This document shows, in pieces, positions 15,760-22,401 of a stretch of 22,401 nt of DNA. A model generated the notes under the pieces. The model was not told where the DNA came from and searched no databases. It saw nothing but the letters and a program-made list of their open reading frames with translations. Source of the DNA: SG8-41 sp036555035. Lineage in GTDB: Bacteria; Pseudomonadota; Gammaproteobacteria; Burkholderiales; SG8-41. The translations under genes and the position numbers were made by a program. The DNA lies in the NCBI GenBank assembly GCA_036555035.1, contig DATBMB010000107.1:1-22401 (forward strand), given 5' to 3'. The first letter of the stretch is position 1. Each line of letters opens with the position of its first letter.

Positions 15760-16930
15760 GATGAACGACGGCGACCTGAAGCCGGCTGACCGCGCGCGTG
15801 CATCCGGGGCGGTGCCGGGCTCCGTCCTCGAGCTCTACCAGGAGGCGCTCAGGAAGCGCGGATTCGAGCCGGATGCTTCGCAGCACGCGGCGGTGGCGCG
15901 GCTGCAGCAGCTCTTCGAGGAATGGAGCGACTACAAGCGCCAGCGGGCGACGGCGCTGCGCCGCCTCATCGTGCATCCGCCGCTCCCCCGCGGCGTCTAC
16001 CTGTGGGGCCCCGTCGGGCGCGGCAAGACCTTCCTCATGGACAGCTTCTACCGGTGCCTGCCCCTGGTGCGGCGCCGGCGCGTGCATTTCCACCATTTCA
16101 TGCGCGACGTTCACCGCGAGCTCGACGAGCTGAAGGGCACGGTGGATCCCCTCGACGCGCTCGCCGGCCGGATCGCCAAGCGCTACCGCCTGATCTGCTT
16201 TGACGAGATGGCACTTTCGGACGTGGCGGACGCGCTCATCATCGGGCGGCTGCTCGGACGGACACTCGACAAGGGCGTGGTCTACTGCATGACCTCGAAC
16301 TATCACCCGGACGAGCTCTACAAGGGGGGCTTGAAGCGCGAGGACTTCCTACCCGCGATCGAGCTCATCAAGTCGAAGCTCGACGTGATCCCGGTGGACG
16401 GGGGGGTTGATTACCGCAAGCGGGCCCTGCAGCAGGTCAAGGTCTATCACGCCCCGCTTGCGCACGACACCGACGGGGCGCTGATGCAGGCGTTCGGGCG
16501 GCTCGCGGAGGTGGAGGAGGAGCACCACGAGCTCGACGTCGAGGGGCGCGTCATCCCCTACCGGCACCGCGCCGGGGGCGTGGTATGGTTCGATTTCAAG
16601 GTGATCTGCGGCTGGGGCCGCTCGCAGAATGACTACATCGACCTCGCCAAGCGCTTCCACGCCGTGGTGGTCTCGGGCGTGCCGCGCATGTCGCTTGAAC
16701 AAGCCGACGCCGCGCGCCGCTTCACGCTGCTGGTGGATGTCTTCTACGACCAGCGCGTGAAGCTCATCCTGTCCGCGGAGGCCGCGCCCGATGCGCTCCT
16801 GCTGCGGGGATCACGCAGCGGGGATGCGCAGCTGCAGGCAATGATCTTCCAGTTCAACCGCACCGCGAGCCGCCTCGCCGAGATGCAGACGCGCGAGTAC
16901 CTCGAGCAGCCGCGCGTGGGGCGGGAGTAG
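15752..16930 (+). CDS. zapE: Cell division protein ZapE (AFG1-like ATPase)
   Basis: AFG1/YhcM-family P-loop ATPase, 392 residues. Walker A is GPVGRGKTF (residues 86-94), Walker B LICFDEM (147-153), and sensor-like TSNYHPDELYKGGLKREDF follows; all match the family. In E. coli ZapE associates with the Z ring and affects FtsZ assembly; mitochondrial homologues handle misassembled respiratory-chain proteins, a role that would suit a place beside the sdh genes, but this is inference. It overlaps lpdA by 8 bp (ATGCCTGA); an ATG nine bases later is an equally reasonable start. Location downstream of lpdA is common in betaproteobacteria. Confidence 0.93.
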   Translation: MPEMNDGDLKPADRARASGAVPGSVLELYQEALRKRGFEPDASQHAAVARLQQLFEEWSDYKRQRATALRRLIVHPPLPRGVYLWGPVGRGKTFLMDSFYRCLPLVRRRRVHFHHFMRDVHRELDELKGTVDPLDALAGRIAKRYRLICFDEMALSDVADALIIGRLLGRTLDKGVVYCMTSNYHPDELYKGGLKREDFLPAIELIKSKLDVIPVDGGVDYRKRALQQVKVYHAPLAHDTDGALMQAFGRLAEVEEEHHELDVEGRVIPYRHRAGGVVWFDFKVICGWGRSQNDYIDLAKRFHAVVVSGVPRMSLEQADAARRFTLLVDVFYDQRVKLILSAEAAPDALLLRGSRSGDAQLQAMIFQFNRTASRLAEMQTREYLEQPRVGRE

Positions 16931-16942
16931 GAGCGTCATCAC

Positions 16943-17926
16943 ATGGACAAGTTCAGCGCGCTGAGGATCTTCAGCGAAGGAAGCAAAGTCTACGGGCGGG
17001 TCACGACGATGGTGCTGGGGGAGCTCTCCACCGGGGAGGTCGTGATCCGGAACGCCTACTCCAGCGTCAACTACAAGGACGCGCTGGCGGCAACCGGCGC
17101 CGGCAAGATCATCCGCACCTTCCCGCGCGTCGGGGGGATCGATGCGGCAGGCACCGTGGAAACGTCCTCGGATCCCCGGTTCCATCCCGGTGACGAGGTC
17201 ATCTGCACCAGCTATGAATTCGGCGTGGGCCATGACGGCGGCCACTCGCAGATCTGCCGCGTTCCCGCGGACTGGGTGGTGCCCCTGCCGAAGGGACTGA
17301 CGCTGCGCGAGGCCGCGGCGCTGGGCGTCGCGGGTTACACGGCAGGGCTGGCGGTGGAGCTCCTCGAGTTGAACGGCATGGCGCCGGTGAGGGGCAAGGT
17401 CCTGGTGAACGGCGCTACGGGGGGCGTTGCGACACTCGCCATCGACATGCTAGCGAAGCTCGGCTATCACGTGGTCGCGGTGACCGGCAAGGACGCGGAG
17501 CATGGCTTCCTCAAGGCGCTCGGAGCGGCAGAGGTGCTGGCGCGGCAGCGGCTCGAGATGGGCAGCCGCCCGCTGGAGAAGGGAATGTGGGCGGCGGCGT
17601 TCGACTCCGTGGGCGGGGAGAGCCTCGCCTGGCTCACGCGCACCATGCAGCCCGAGGGCTTGATCGCAAGCTTCGGCAACGCGGGCGGCATCGAGTTGAA
17701 GACCACGGTGCTGCCCTTCATCCTGCGGGGCGTGCGCCTGATCGGGGTGAACTCGGGCGAGACGCCGATACCGCTGCGGCGCAAGATCTGGGGCCGGCTC
17801 GCCTCGGACTTGAAGCCCCGGCACCTGGCGGAGATCGCGCATGACATCACGCTGAATGACTTGCCGGGGTATTTCGACCGTATGCTCAAAGGGGAAATCA
17901 AGGGCAGGGCCGTGGTCAAGCTGTGA
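16943..17926 (+). CDS. acuI: YhdH/AcuI-type acrylyl-CoA reductase (NADPH)
   Basis: Zinc-free medium-chain dehydrogenase/reductase of the YhdH/AcuI group, 327 residues. Motifs are YSSVNYKDALAATG (39-52), FPRVGGIDAAGTV (60-72), GHDGGHSQ (97-103) and the nucleotide loop VNGATGGVATLA (155-166). Characterised members reduce acrylyl-CoA to propionyl-CoA with NADPH, which protects against toxic acryloyl-CoA and serves 3-hydroxypropionate or DMSP breakdown. The immediate neighbour prpE, 24 bp downstream and same strand, makes the same product from propionate and supports that reading. A general quinone reductase function is the alternative. GGAGTAGGAG ends about 8 nt before the ATG. Confidence 0.87.
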   Translation: MDKFSALRIFSEGSKVYGRVTTMVLGELSTGEVVIRNAYSSVNYKDALAATGAGKIIRTFPRVGGIDAAGTVETSSDPRFHPGDEVICTSYEFGVGHDGGHSQICRVPADWVVPLPKGLTLREAAALGVAGYTAGLAVELLELNGMAPVRGKVLVNGATGGVATLAIDMLAKLGYHVVAVTGKDAEHGFLKALGAAEVLARQRLEMGSRPLEKGMWAAAFDSVGGESLAWLTRTMQPEGLIASFGNAGGIELKTTVLPFILRGVRLIGVNSGETPIPLRRKIWGRLASDLKPRHLAEIAHDITLNDLPGYFDRMLKGEIKGRAVVKL

Positions 17927-17950
17927 AGGCCGCGCACCGGGAGGGGCAAC

Positions 17951-19849
17951 ATGGGTAGCTACAAGGATTTCCACAAGCGCTCCATCGAGCGCAAGGAAGA
18001 GTTCTGGACGGAGCAGGCGCGGCTCGTCGACTGGCAGCGGCCGTTCGACCAGGTGCTCGACTACAGCCGGCCGCCGTTCGCGAAATGGTTCGTGGGCGGG
18101 CTCACCAACCTCTGCCACAACGCGGTGGACCGCCACCTCCCCGCGCGCGCCGGCCAGAAAGCGCTCATCTACATCTCCACCGAGACCGGGGAGGAGAAGA
18201 CCTACACCTACCGGGAGCTGCACGCGGAGGTCAACCGCTGCGCGGGAATGATCCGCTCGCTCGGAGTGGGCAAAGGCGACCGGGTGCTCATCTACATGCC
18301 CATGGTCCCGGAGGCGGTGTTCGCGATGCTCGCATGCGCGCGGATCGGCGCGATCCACTCGGTGGTATTCGGTGGATTTGCCTCGCACAGCCTGGCCTCG
18401 CGCATCGACGACGCGCGCCCCAAGCTCATGATCACGGCCGATGGCGGCATGCGCGCCGGGCGCGCCATTGCCTACCAGGCGATGTTCAACGAGGCGATCC
18501 GCCTCGCACAGTCACCGCCCGGAAAAGTCATCGTCTTGAACCGCAAGCTCGATCCCGCTCTCAGGCTGACAGCGGGGCGCGACCTCGACTACGCGGCGCT
18601 GCGGGAGAAACACCTCGGAGCCGAAGTCCCGGTGGCCTGGCTCGAATCGAACGAGCCCTCCTACATCCTCTACACCTCGGGCACGACCGGCCAGCCGAAG
18701 GGCGCGCAGCGTGACACCGGCGGCTACGCGGTGGCGCTCGCCGCGTCCCTGAAGCACATCTATTGCGGCGAGCCGGGCGAGACGATGTTCACCACCTCGG
18801 ACATCGGCTGGGTGGTGGGGCACTCCTACATCGTCTACGGCCCGCTCATCCGCGGCATGACGACGATCCTCTACGAGGGGTTGCCGATCCGGCCCGATGC
18901 CGGCATCTGGTGGAAGATCGTCGCCGACAACAAGGTCTCGGTCATGTTCTCCTCGCCCACCGCGGCGCGCGTGCTGAAGAAGCAGGATCCGGCATTCCTG
19001 CGCAAGTACGACGTGAGCTCCCTGAAGCATCTCTTCCTCGCCGGCGAGCCGCTCGACGAGCCCACGCACCGCTGGTTCGCCGAGCAGCTCGGCCGGCCGG
19101 TGATCGACCATTACTGGCAGACCGAGAGCGGCTGGCCGATCCTCTCCAGCGTGCCGGGGGTGGAGCGTACGCCCGTCAAGTTCGGCAGCCCGAGCTTCCC
19201 GGTGTTCGGCTACGACCTCCGATTGCTGCGCGAATCGGACTCGAGCGAGGCCGGGCCCAACGAGAAGGCCGTCGTGGCGATCCTGCCGCCGCTGCCCCCG
19301 GGCTGCATGAGCACGGTGTGGGGCGACGACGAGCGCTTCGTGAGCACCTATTTCAGGAGCTTCCACGGGAAGCTCGCCTACTCGACCTTCGACTGGGGCA
19401 TCCGGGACGAGGACGGCTACCACTTCATCCTCGGGCGCACCGACGATGTCATCAACGTCGCCGGCCACCGCCTCGGCACGCGCGAGATCGAGGAGGCGGT
19501 GCAGGCGCACCCCAACATCGCGGAAGTCGCGGTGGTGGGAGTGGTTGATCAGCTGAAAGGCCAGCTGCCGCTCGCGTTCGCGGTAGTGAAGGACGCCTCG
19601 CGCATCGCCACCCCGGAGAGCCGCGCGATGGAAGAGAAGTCGGTGCTCGAAACCGTCGACAAGCAGCTTGGTGCGATCGCGCGCCCCACGCGCGTGCATT
19701 TCGTGACGCTGCTGCCCAAGACGCGCTCGGGCAAGCTCCTGCGCCGCTCGATCCAGGCGCTCGCCGAGGGGCGCGATCCGGGCGACCTCACGACCATCGA
19801 GGACCCGGCTGCGCTGGAGCAGATTCGCGCGGCGGTGAGGCCTGCATGA
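17951..19849 (+). CDS. prpE: Propionyl-CoA synthetase PrpE
   Basis: AMP-forming acyl-CoA synthetase, 632 residues, which activates propionate with ATP and CoA. The N-terminal ACS domain is present. The P-loop-like A3 motif YTSGTTGQPKG is at residues 241-251 and is followed by RDTGGYAVAL, typical of PrpE. WQTESGWPI is the A5 region, and Lys595 in TRSGKLLRR is the catalytic lysine that in Salmonella PrpE (Lys592) is inactivated by acylation. The FDWGIRDEDGYHFILGRTDDVINVAGHR region is split normally at the hinge. A GGGAGGGG ribosome site lies just upstream, and the stop overlaps the MFS start (ATGA). Acetyl-CoA synthetase is less likely because of the PrpE-type motifs and context. Confidence 0.95.
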   Translation: MGSYKDFHKRSIERKEEFWTEQARLVDWQRPFDQVLDYSRPPFAKWFVGGLTNLCHNAVDRHLPARAGQKALIYISTETGEEKTYTYRELHAEVNRCAGMIRSLGVGKGDRVLIYMPMVPEAVFAMLACARIGAIHSVVFGGFASHSLASRIDDARPKLMITADGGMRAGRAIAYQAMFNEAIRLAQSPPGKVIVLNRKLDPALRLTAGRDLDYAALREKHLGAEVPVAWLESNEPSYILYTSGTTGQPKGAQRDTGGYAVALAASLKHIYCGEPGETMFTTSDIGWVVGHSYIVYGPLIRGMTTILYEGLPIRPDAGIWWKIVADNKVSVMFSSPTAARVLKKQDPAFLRKYDVSSLKHLFLAGEPLDEPTHRWFAEQLGRPVIDHYWQTESGWPILSSVPGVERTPVKFGSPSFPVFGYDLRLLRESDSSEAGPNEKAVVAILPPLPPGCMSTVWGDDERFVSTYFRSFHGKLAYSTFDWGIRDEDGYHFILGRTDDVINVAGHRLGTREIEEAVQAHPNIAEVAVVGVVDQLKGQLPLAFAVVKDASRIATPESRAMEEKSVLETVDKQLGAIARPTRVHFVTLLPKTRSGKLLRRSIQALAEGRDPGDLTTIEDPAALEQIRAAVRPA

Positions 19850-21030
19850 GCATGGACCGCGCCCGCAGCGGCGAGCTGTTCCTCAACCTCGGGCACGCGC
19901 TCGACCACCTGTTCCTCCTCATCTATCCCACGGTGGTGCTGGCGATGGCGCCGGAGTTCGGGCGTTCCTACAGCGAGATGCTCCCGCTCGCGCTGGGTGG
20001 CTTCATCGCGTTCGGCGCGGGGTCGCTTCCGGCAGGATGGCTGGCGGACCACTGGAGCCGGCGCGGCATGATGATCGTGTTCTTCGTCGGCATCGGGGCG
20101 GCGTCGATCCTGGCGGGCTTCGTGCAGTCGCCCTGGCAGATCGCCGCGGCGCTGACCCTGGTGGGGCTCTTCGGGGCGATCTACCACCCCGTCGGCATCG
20201 CGATGCTGGTGAGCGGGCGCGACAAGGTAGGGAGGGTCCTCGGCGTGAACGGCGTTTTCGGCAACCTCGGGGTCGCGTTCGCCGCGCTGATCGCAGGGGC
20301 GCTCGCGCACTGGATCGACTGGCGCGCGGCGTTCATCGTCCCGGGGGCGGTGTCGATCGCGGTCGGAATCGCCTTCGCCCTGACGGTTCCCGAGGCGAGA
20401 ATCGAGGGCAGGCGGCCGGCGGGGACGGCGCGCACCGTCTTCCCCCGCGAGCTGCTGGTGCGCGTCTTCGCGGTGCTGACGGTGACGACGCTCTTCGGCG
20501 GCGTGATCTTCAACTCCACGACGATCGCGATGCCGAAGATCTTCGACGAGCGGTTGAACGCGCTGGTGAGCACGACGCTCGGCATCGGCATCCTGGTGTC
20601 CTTCGTCTACGCCTTCGCCGCCATGGCGCAGCTCGTGGTGGGGCACTTCCTCGACCGCGGCGCGCTGAAGTCCGTGCTGGTCGCGGTGATCGGGCTGCAG
20701 CTGCCGCTGCTGCTGGCCGCGGCCTTCTTCGACAACTACCTCATGCTGGTCGTGGCGCTGGCGATGATGTTCTTCGTCTTCGGCCAGATTCCGATCAACG
20801 ACGCCATGGTCGCCGCCTATACCGACGAGGCGTGGCGCTCACGGGTCTACGGCGTGCGCTACGTCGTCTCGTTCGGGGCGAGCGCGTGCGCGGTGCCGCT
20901 GGTGGCGCTGATGCACCGCTACAGCAGCGACTTCAAGTACCTGTTCTTCGCGCTCGCCGCGATGGCGGGGCTGATGTTCGCCGCGGCGGTGCTGATGCCT
21001 TCCCGCCGCCCGCAGCGCGCCGCCGCCTGA
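19846..21030 (+). CDS. MFS transporter, fosmidomycin-resistance-like
   Basis: Major facilitator with about twelve hydrophobic segments in 394 residues. The start LFLNLGHALDHLFLLIYPT and the loop AGWLADHWSRRGMM (cytoplasmic loop 2-3 signature) resemble the Fsr-like MFS group. The long central loop, around residues 180-205, contains PEARIEGRRPAG. The ATG at 19846 overlaps the prpE stop by 4 bp, so it is probably translated with prpE; an ATG six bases later is possible. Context suggests transport of a short organic acid or of a product of the propionate genes, but substrate and direction cannot be read from the sequence. It ends 2 bp from the end of the convergent SDR gene. Confidence 0.88.
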   Translation: MSMDRARSGELFLNLGHALDHLFLLIYPTVVLAMAPEFGRSYSEMLPLALGGFIAFGAGSLPAGWLADHWSRRGMMIVFFVGIGAASILAGFVQSPWQIAAALTLVGLFGAIYHPVGIAMLVSGRDKVGRVLGVNGVFGNLGVAFAALIAGALAHWIDWRAAFIVPGAVSIAVGIAFALTVPEARIEGRRPAGTARTVFPRELLVRVFAVLTVTTLFGGVIFNSTTIAMPKIFDERLNALVSTTLGIGILVSFVYAFAAMAQLVVGHFLDRGALKSVLVAVIGLQLPLLLAAAFFDNYLMLVVALAMMFFVFGQIPINDAMVAAYTDEAWRSRVYGVRYVVSFGASACAVPLVALMHRYSSDFKYLFFALAAMAGLMFAAAVLMPSRRPQRAAA

Positions 21031-21032
21031 CC

Positions 21033-21788
21033 TCAGAACGCGAAGCGGCTCATGCCCCCGTCGACCGGCGTCACGGTGCCGGTGATGTAGCCCGCGCGCG
21101 GTGAGGCCAGGAAGACGGCGAGATTCGCCAGCTCCTCCGGCTCGCCGAAGCGGCCCATGGGGATGTTCTCCGCGGCGAACTTCCTGCGATCCTCTTCCGT
21201 CGGATGGAAGCGCACGATCTGCTCGCTCATGATGCGGCCCGGCTGGATCGAGTTGATGGTGATGCCGTGCGCAGCCATCTCCCGCGACAGCCCCTTGGCC
21301 CACGCATGCACCGCGGCCTTCGCCGAGTTGGCGGCGTTCAACCCGCGCGGCTCGGAGGTGCCGGTGATGTTGACGACGCGGCCCCATCTCCGCGTTCTCA
21401 TCCCCGGGATCACGGCGTGCGACAGCTCGCGCAGCCGGATGAAGTTCACCAGTATCCCTTCCGCCCACTGCTCCTTGGTCGCCTCGAAGGGATAGGGGCG
21501 GCTGCCGCCGGCGGCGTTCACCAGGATGTCGACGCGGCCAAGCCCTGTTGCCGCCGCAGCGGCGAGCTTTTCGGCGGAACCGTCCTGGGAGAGGTCCGAC
21601 TCAAGCACCAGCGGCTCGGCGCCGCGCTGCGAGACGATCTCGCGCGCGAGCTCCTCCAGCAGGCTCACGCGCCGCGCGGCGACGGCGACCTTGACGCCTT
21701 CGCGCGCAAGCGCCAGCGCAATCGCCCGGCCGATGCCGCGCGAGGCGCCGGTGACGAGGGCGGTCTTCCCGGTGAGCTGCAGGTCCAC
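21033..21788 (-). CDS. SDR family oxidoreductase lacking the catalytic tyrosine
   Basis: Classical-length short-chain dehydrogenase, 251 residues. The cofactor loop TGASRGIG is at residues 13-20 with AARR at 37-40 (arginines suggest NADP), DL at 65-66, NAAG at 91-94, and the C-terminal SPRAGYITGTVTPVDGG. The active site is unusual: Lys157 is kept, but the position four residues before it, normally Tyr, is Ala153, and the loop with the usual Ser reads NITGTSEPRGLN and is about three residues shorter. The start is a GTG with no Shine-Dalgarno, 15 bp after the VOC gene stop and in the same frame. It may be a divergent SDR subfamily with different chemistry or a non-catalytic binding protein. Confidence 0.88.
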   Translation of the reverse strand: MDLQLTGKTALVTGASRGIGRAIALALAREGVKVAVAARRVSLLEELAREIVSQRGAEPLVLESDLSQDGSAEKLAAAAATGLGRVDILVNAAGGSRPYPFEATKEQWAEGILVNFIRLRELSHAVIPGMRTRRWGRVVNITGTSEPRGLNAANSAKAAVHAWAKGLSREMAAHGITINSIQPGRIMSEQIVRFHPTEEDRRKFAAENIPMGRFGEPEELANLAVFLASPRAGYITGTVTPVDGGMSRFAF

Positions 21789-21790
21789 GA

Positions 21791-21802
21791 GCGCGCGCGC
21801 GC
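21791..21802. repeat. (GC)6 dinucleotide tract between VOC and SDR genes
   Basis: Six uninterrupted GC dinucleotides fill most of the 15-bp gap between the VOC stop and the SDR GTG start. It takes the place where a ribosome binding site would be expected. Such tracts can slip during replication and can adopt Z-DNA, but the length is modest. Confidence 0.7.
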
Positions 21803-21803
21803 C

Positions 21804-22343
21804 CTACCAGGTCGGTGGCTTCGGATTGTCGCGGGCGGCTTCCAGGGTGCGCGGCTGCGGCCCGGAAAGCAGCGGGCGGGAGGGCTTTTCCGGCCGGAGC
21901 TGGTCCATGTCGCAGTAGAGCTCGAGGTGGTAGCCGTCCGGGTCGAGGAACTCGATGCTTGTGTGGCCGCCGAGGCGGCGGCGTCCCTCGAAGACGATTG
22001 AAACGCCGCGCTCGCGCAGGTAGGTCCGGATCTCGAACAGCTCGTCGACGGAGCCCACCTCCATCGCGAAATGGTGCAGGCGCACGGCGTCCTTCGCGGG
22101 CGTCTCCGCGCCGACCCCCGCCGAAGGGAAGAGCGCAACGGTATGGTGATCCCCCACGGAGGTGAGGAATATGCCCCCATCGGGATTGCGGTCGGATACG
22201 CGAAAATTGAGGATCTCGGTGTAGAACTTCATGGAGCGCTCGGGATCCCGGACCTGGATAACGATGTGACCGAGCTTGCGGATGCGCACGGGACTCGGCC
22301 GGGCGGCGGCCGGGGCCGGCTTCGAGCTTTCCATCAGGTTCAT
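21804..22343 (-). CDS. VOC family protein (glyoxalase/extradiol dioxygenase fold)
   Basis: Vicinal oxygen chelate protein of 179 residues with two beta-alpha-beta-beta-beta modules (about 20-75 and 87-145). Likely metal ligands are His26 (KLGHIVIQV), His90 or His91 (LHHFAMEV) and Glu141 (GYHLELYC). FLDPDGYHLELY is typical of catechol 2,3-dioxygenase-like proteins. The start at 22343 is set by AGGAG (22350-22354, minus strand) six bases upstream. A flexible Pro/Ala-rich leader (1-20) and a Pro-rich tail (about 148-179) flank the fold. The gene lies 19 bp after a tRNA-Ser and 15 bp before the SDR gene in the same frame. The substrate is unknown: dioxygenase, lyase and isomerase roles are all possible. 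Confidence 0.88.
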   Translation of the reverse strand: MNLMESSKPAPAAARPSPVRIRKLGHIVIQVRDPERSMKFYTEILNFRVSDRNPDGGIFLTSVGDHHTVALFPSAGVGAETPAKDAVRLHHFAMEVGSVDELFEIRTYLRERGVSIVFEGRRRLGGHTSIEFLDPDGYHLELYCDMDQLRPEKPSRPLLSGPQPRTLEAARDNPKPPTW

Positions 22344-22362
22344 GATCGGCTCCTTTGATGGC

Positions 22363-22401
<39 letters not shown>

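Noticed and set aside
16943..17926. acuI product as an alcohol dehydrogenase with zinc
   Set aside because: The zinc-binding Cys/His pattern of zinc alcohol dehydrogenases is not seen, and the motifs match the zinc-free YhdH/AcuI group.

Overview
This is a GC-rich, gene-dense chromosomal segment. It carries the central carbon core of what looks like a betaproteobacterium. That placement rests on gene order (sdhCDAB, sdhE, gltA, sucA, sucB, lpdA, zapE, with mdh divergent from sdhC), on the large hexameric-type GltA, and on a strong codon GC bias; no rRNA or other taxonomic marker is present. I see no phage, IS element, CRISPR array, defence locus or toxin module.

Layout. (1) 1-1034, plus strand: the 3' part of a luciferase-like flavin oxidoreductase gene, whose end overlaps the end of prpD by 32 bp. 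(2) 1003-5218, minus strand: a compact operon transcribed mdh, prpC, a membrane methyltransferase of the isoprenylcysteine-methyltransferase type, then prpD. (3) 5219-5460: a 242-bp divergent control region with a good sigma70-like promoter candidate towards mdh and an extended -10 candidate towards sdhC. (4) 5461-21030, plus strand: thirteen genes with no gap larger than 26 bp, in the order sdhC, sdhD, sdhA, sdhB, sdhE, gltA, sucA, sucB, lpdA, zapE, an acuI/yhdH-type acrylyl-CoA reductase, prpE and an MFS transporter. (5) 21033-22343, minus strand: a VOC-fold gene followed by an SDR gene that lacks the usual catalytic tyrosine. (6) 22363-22401, minus strand: the 3' end of a tRNA-Ser, cut by the window edge. 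No stretch of 300 bases or more lacks a gene.

How the genes fit together. The window encodes 2-oxoglutarate dehydrogenase, succinate dehydrogenase, malate dehydrogenase and citrate synthase. It interleaves these with most of a propionate route: AcuI (acrylyl-CoA to propionyl-CoA), PrpE (propionate to propionyl-CoA), PrpC (propionyl-CoA plus oxaloacetate to 2-methylcitrate) and PrpD (dehydration of methylcitrate). Mdh supplies the oxaloacetate for PrpC, and Sdh would consume the succinate released by methylisocitrate lyase. PrpB and an aconitase are not in the window.

Most of this is familiar metabolism, and I do not see a clearly new system. The points worth a second look are the membrane methyltransferase lodged between prpC and prpD, the fusion of the propionate genes to the TCA array, the tyrosine-less SDR, and the tight tRNA-Ser/VOC/SDR arrangement.
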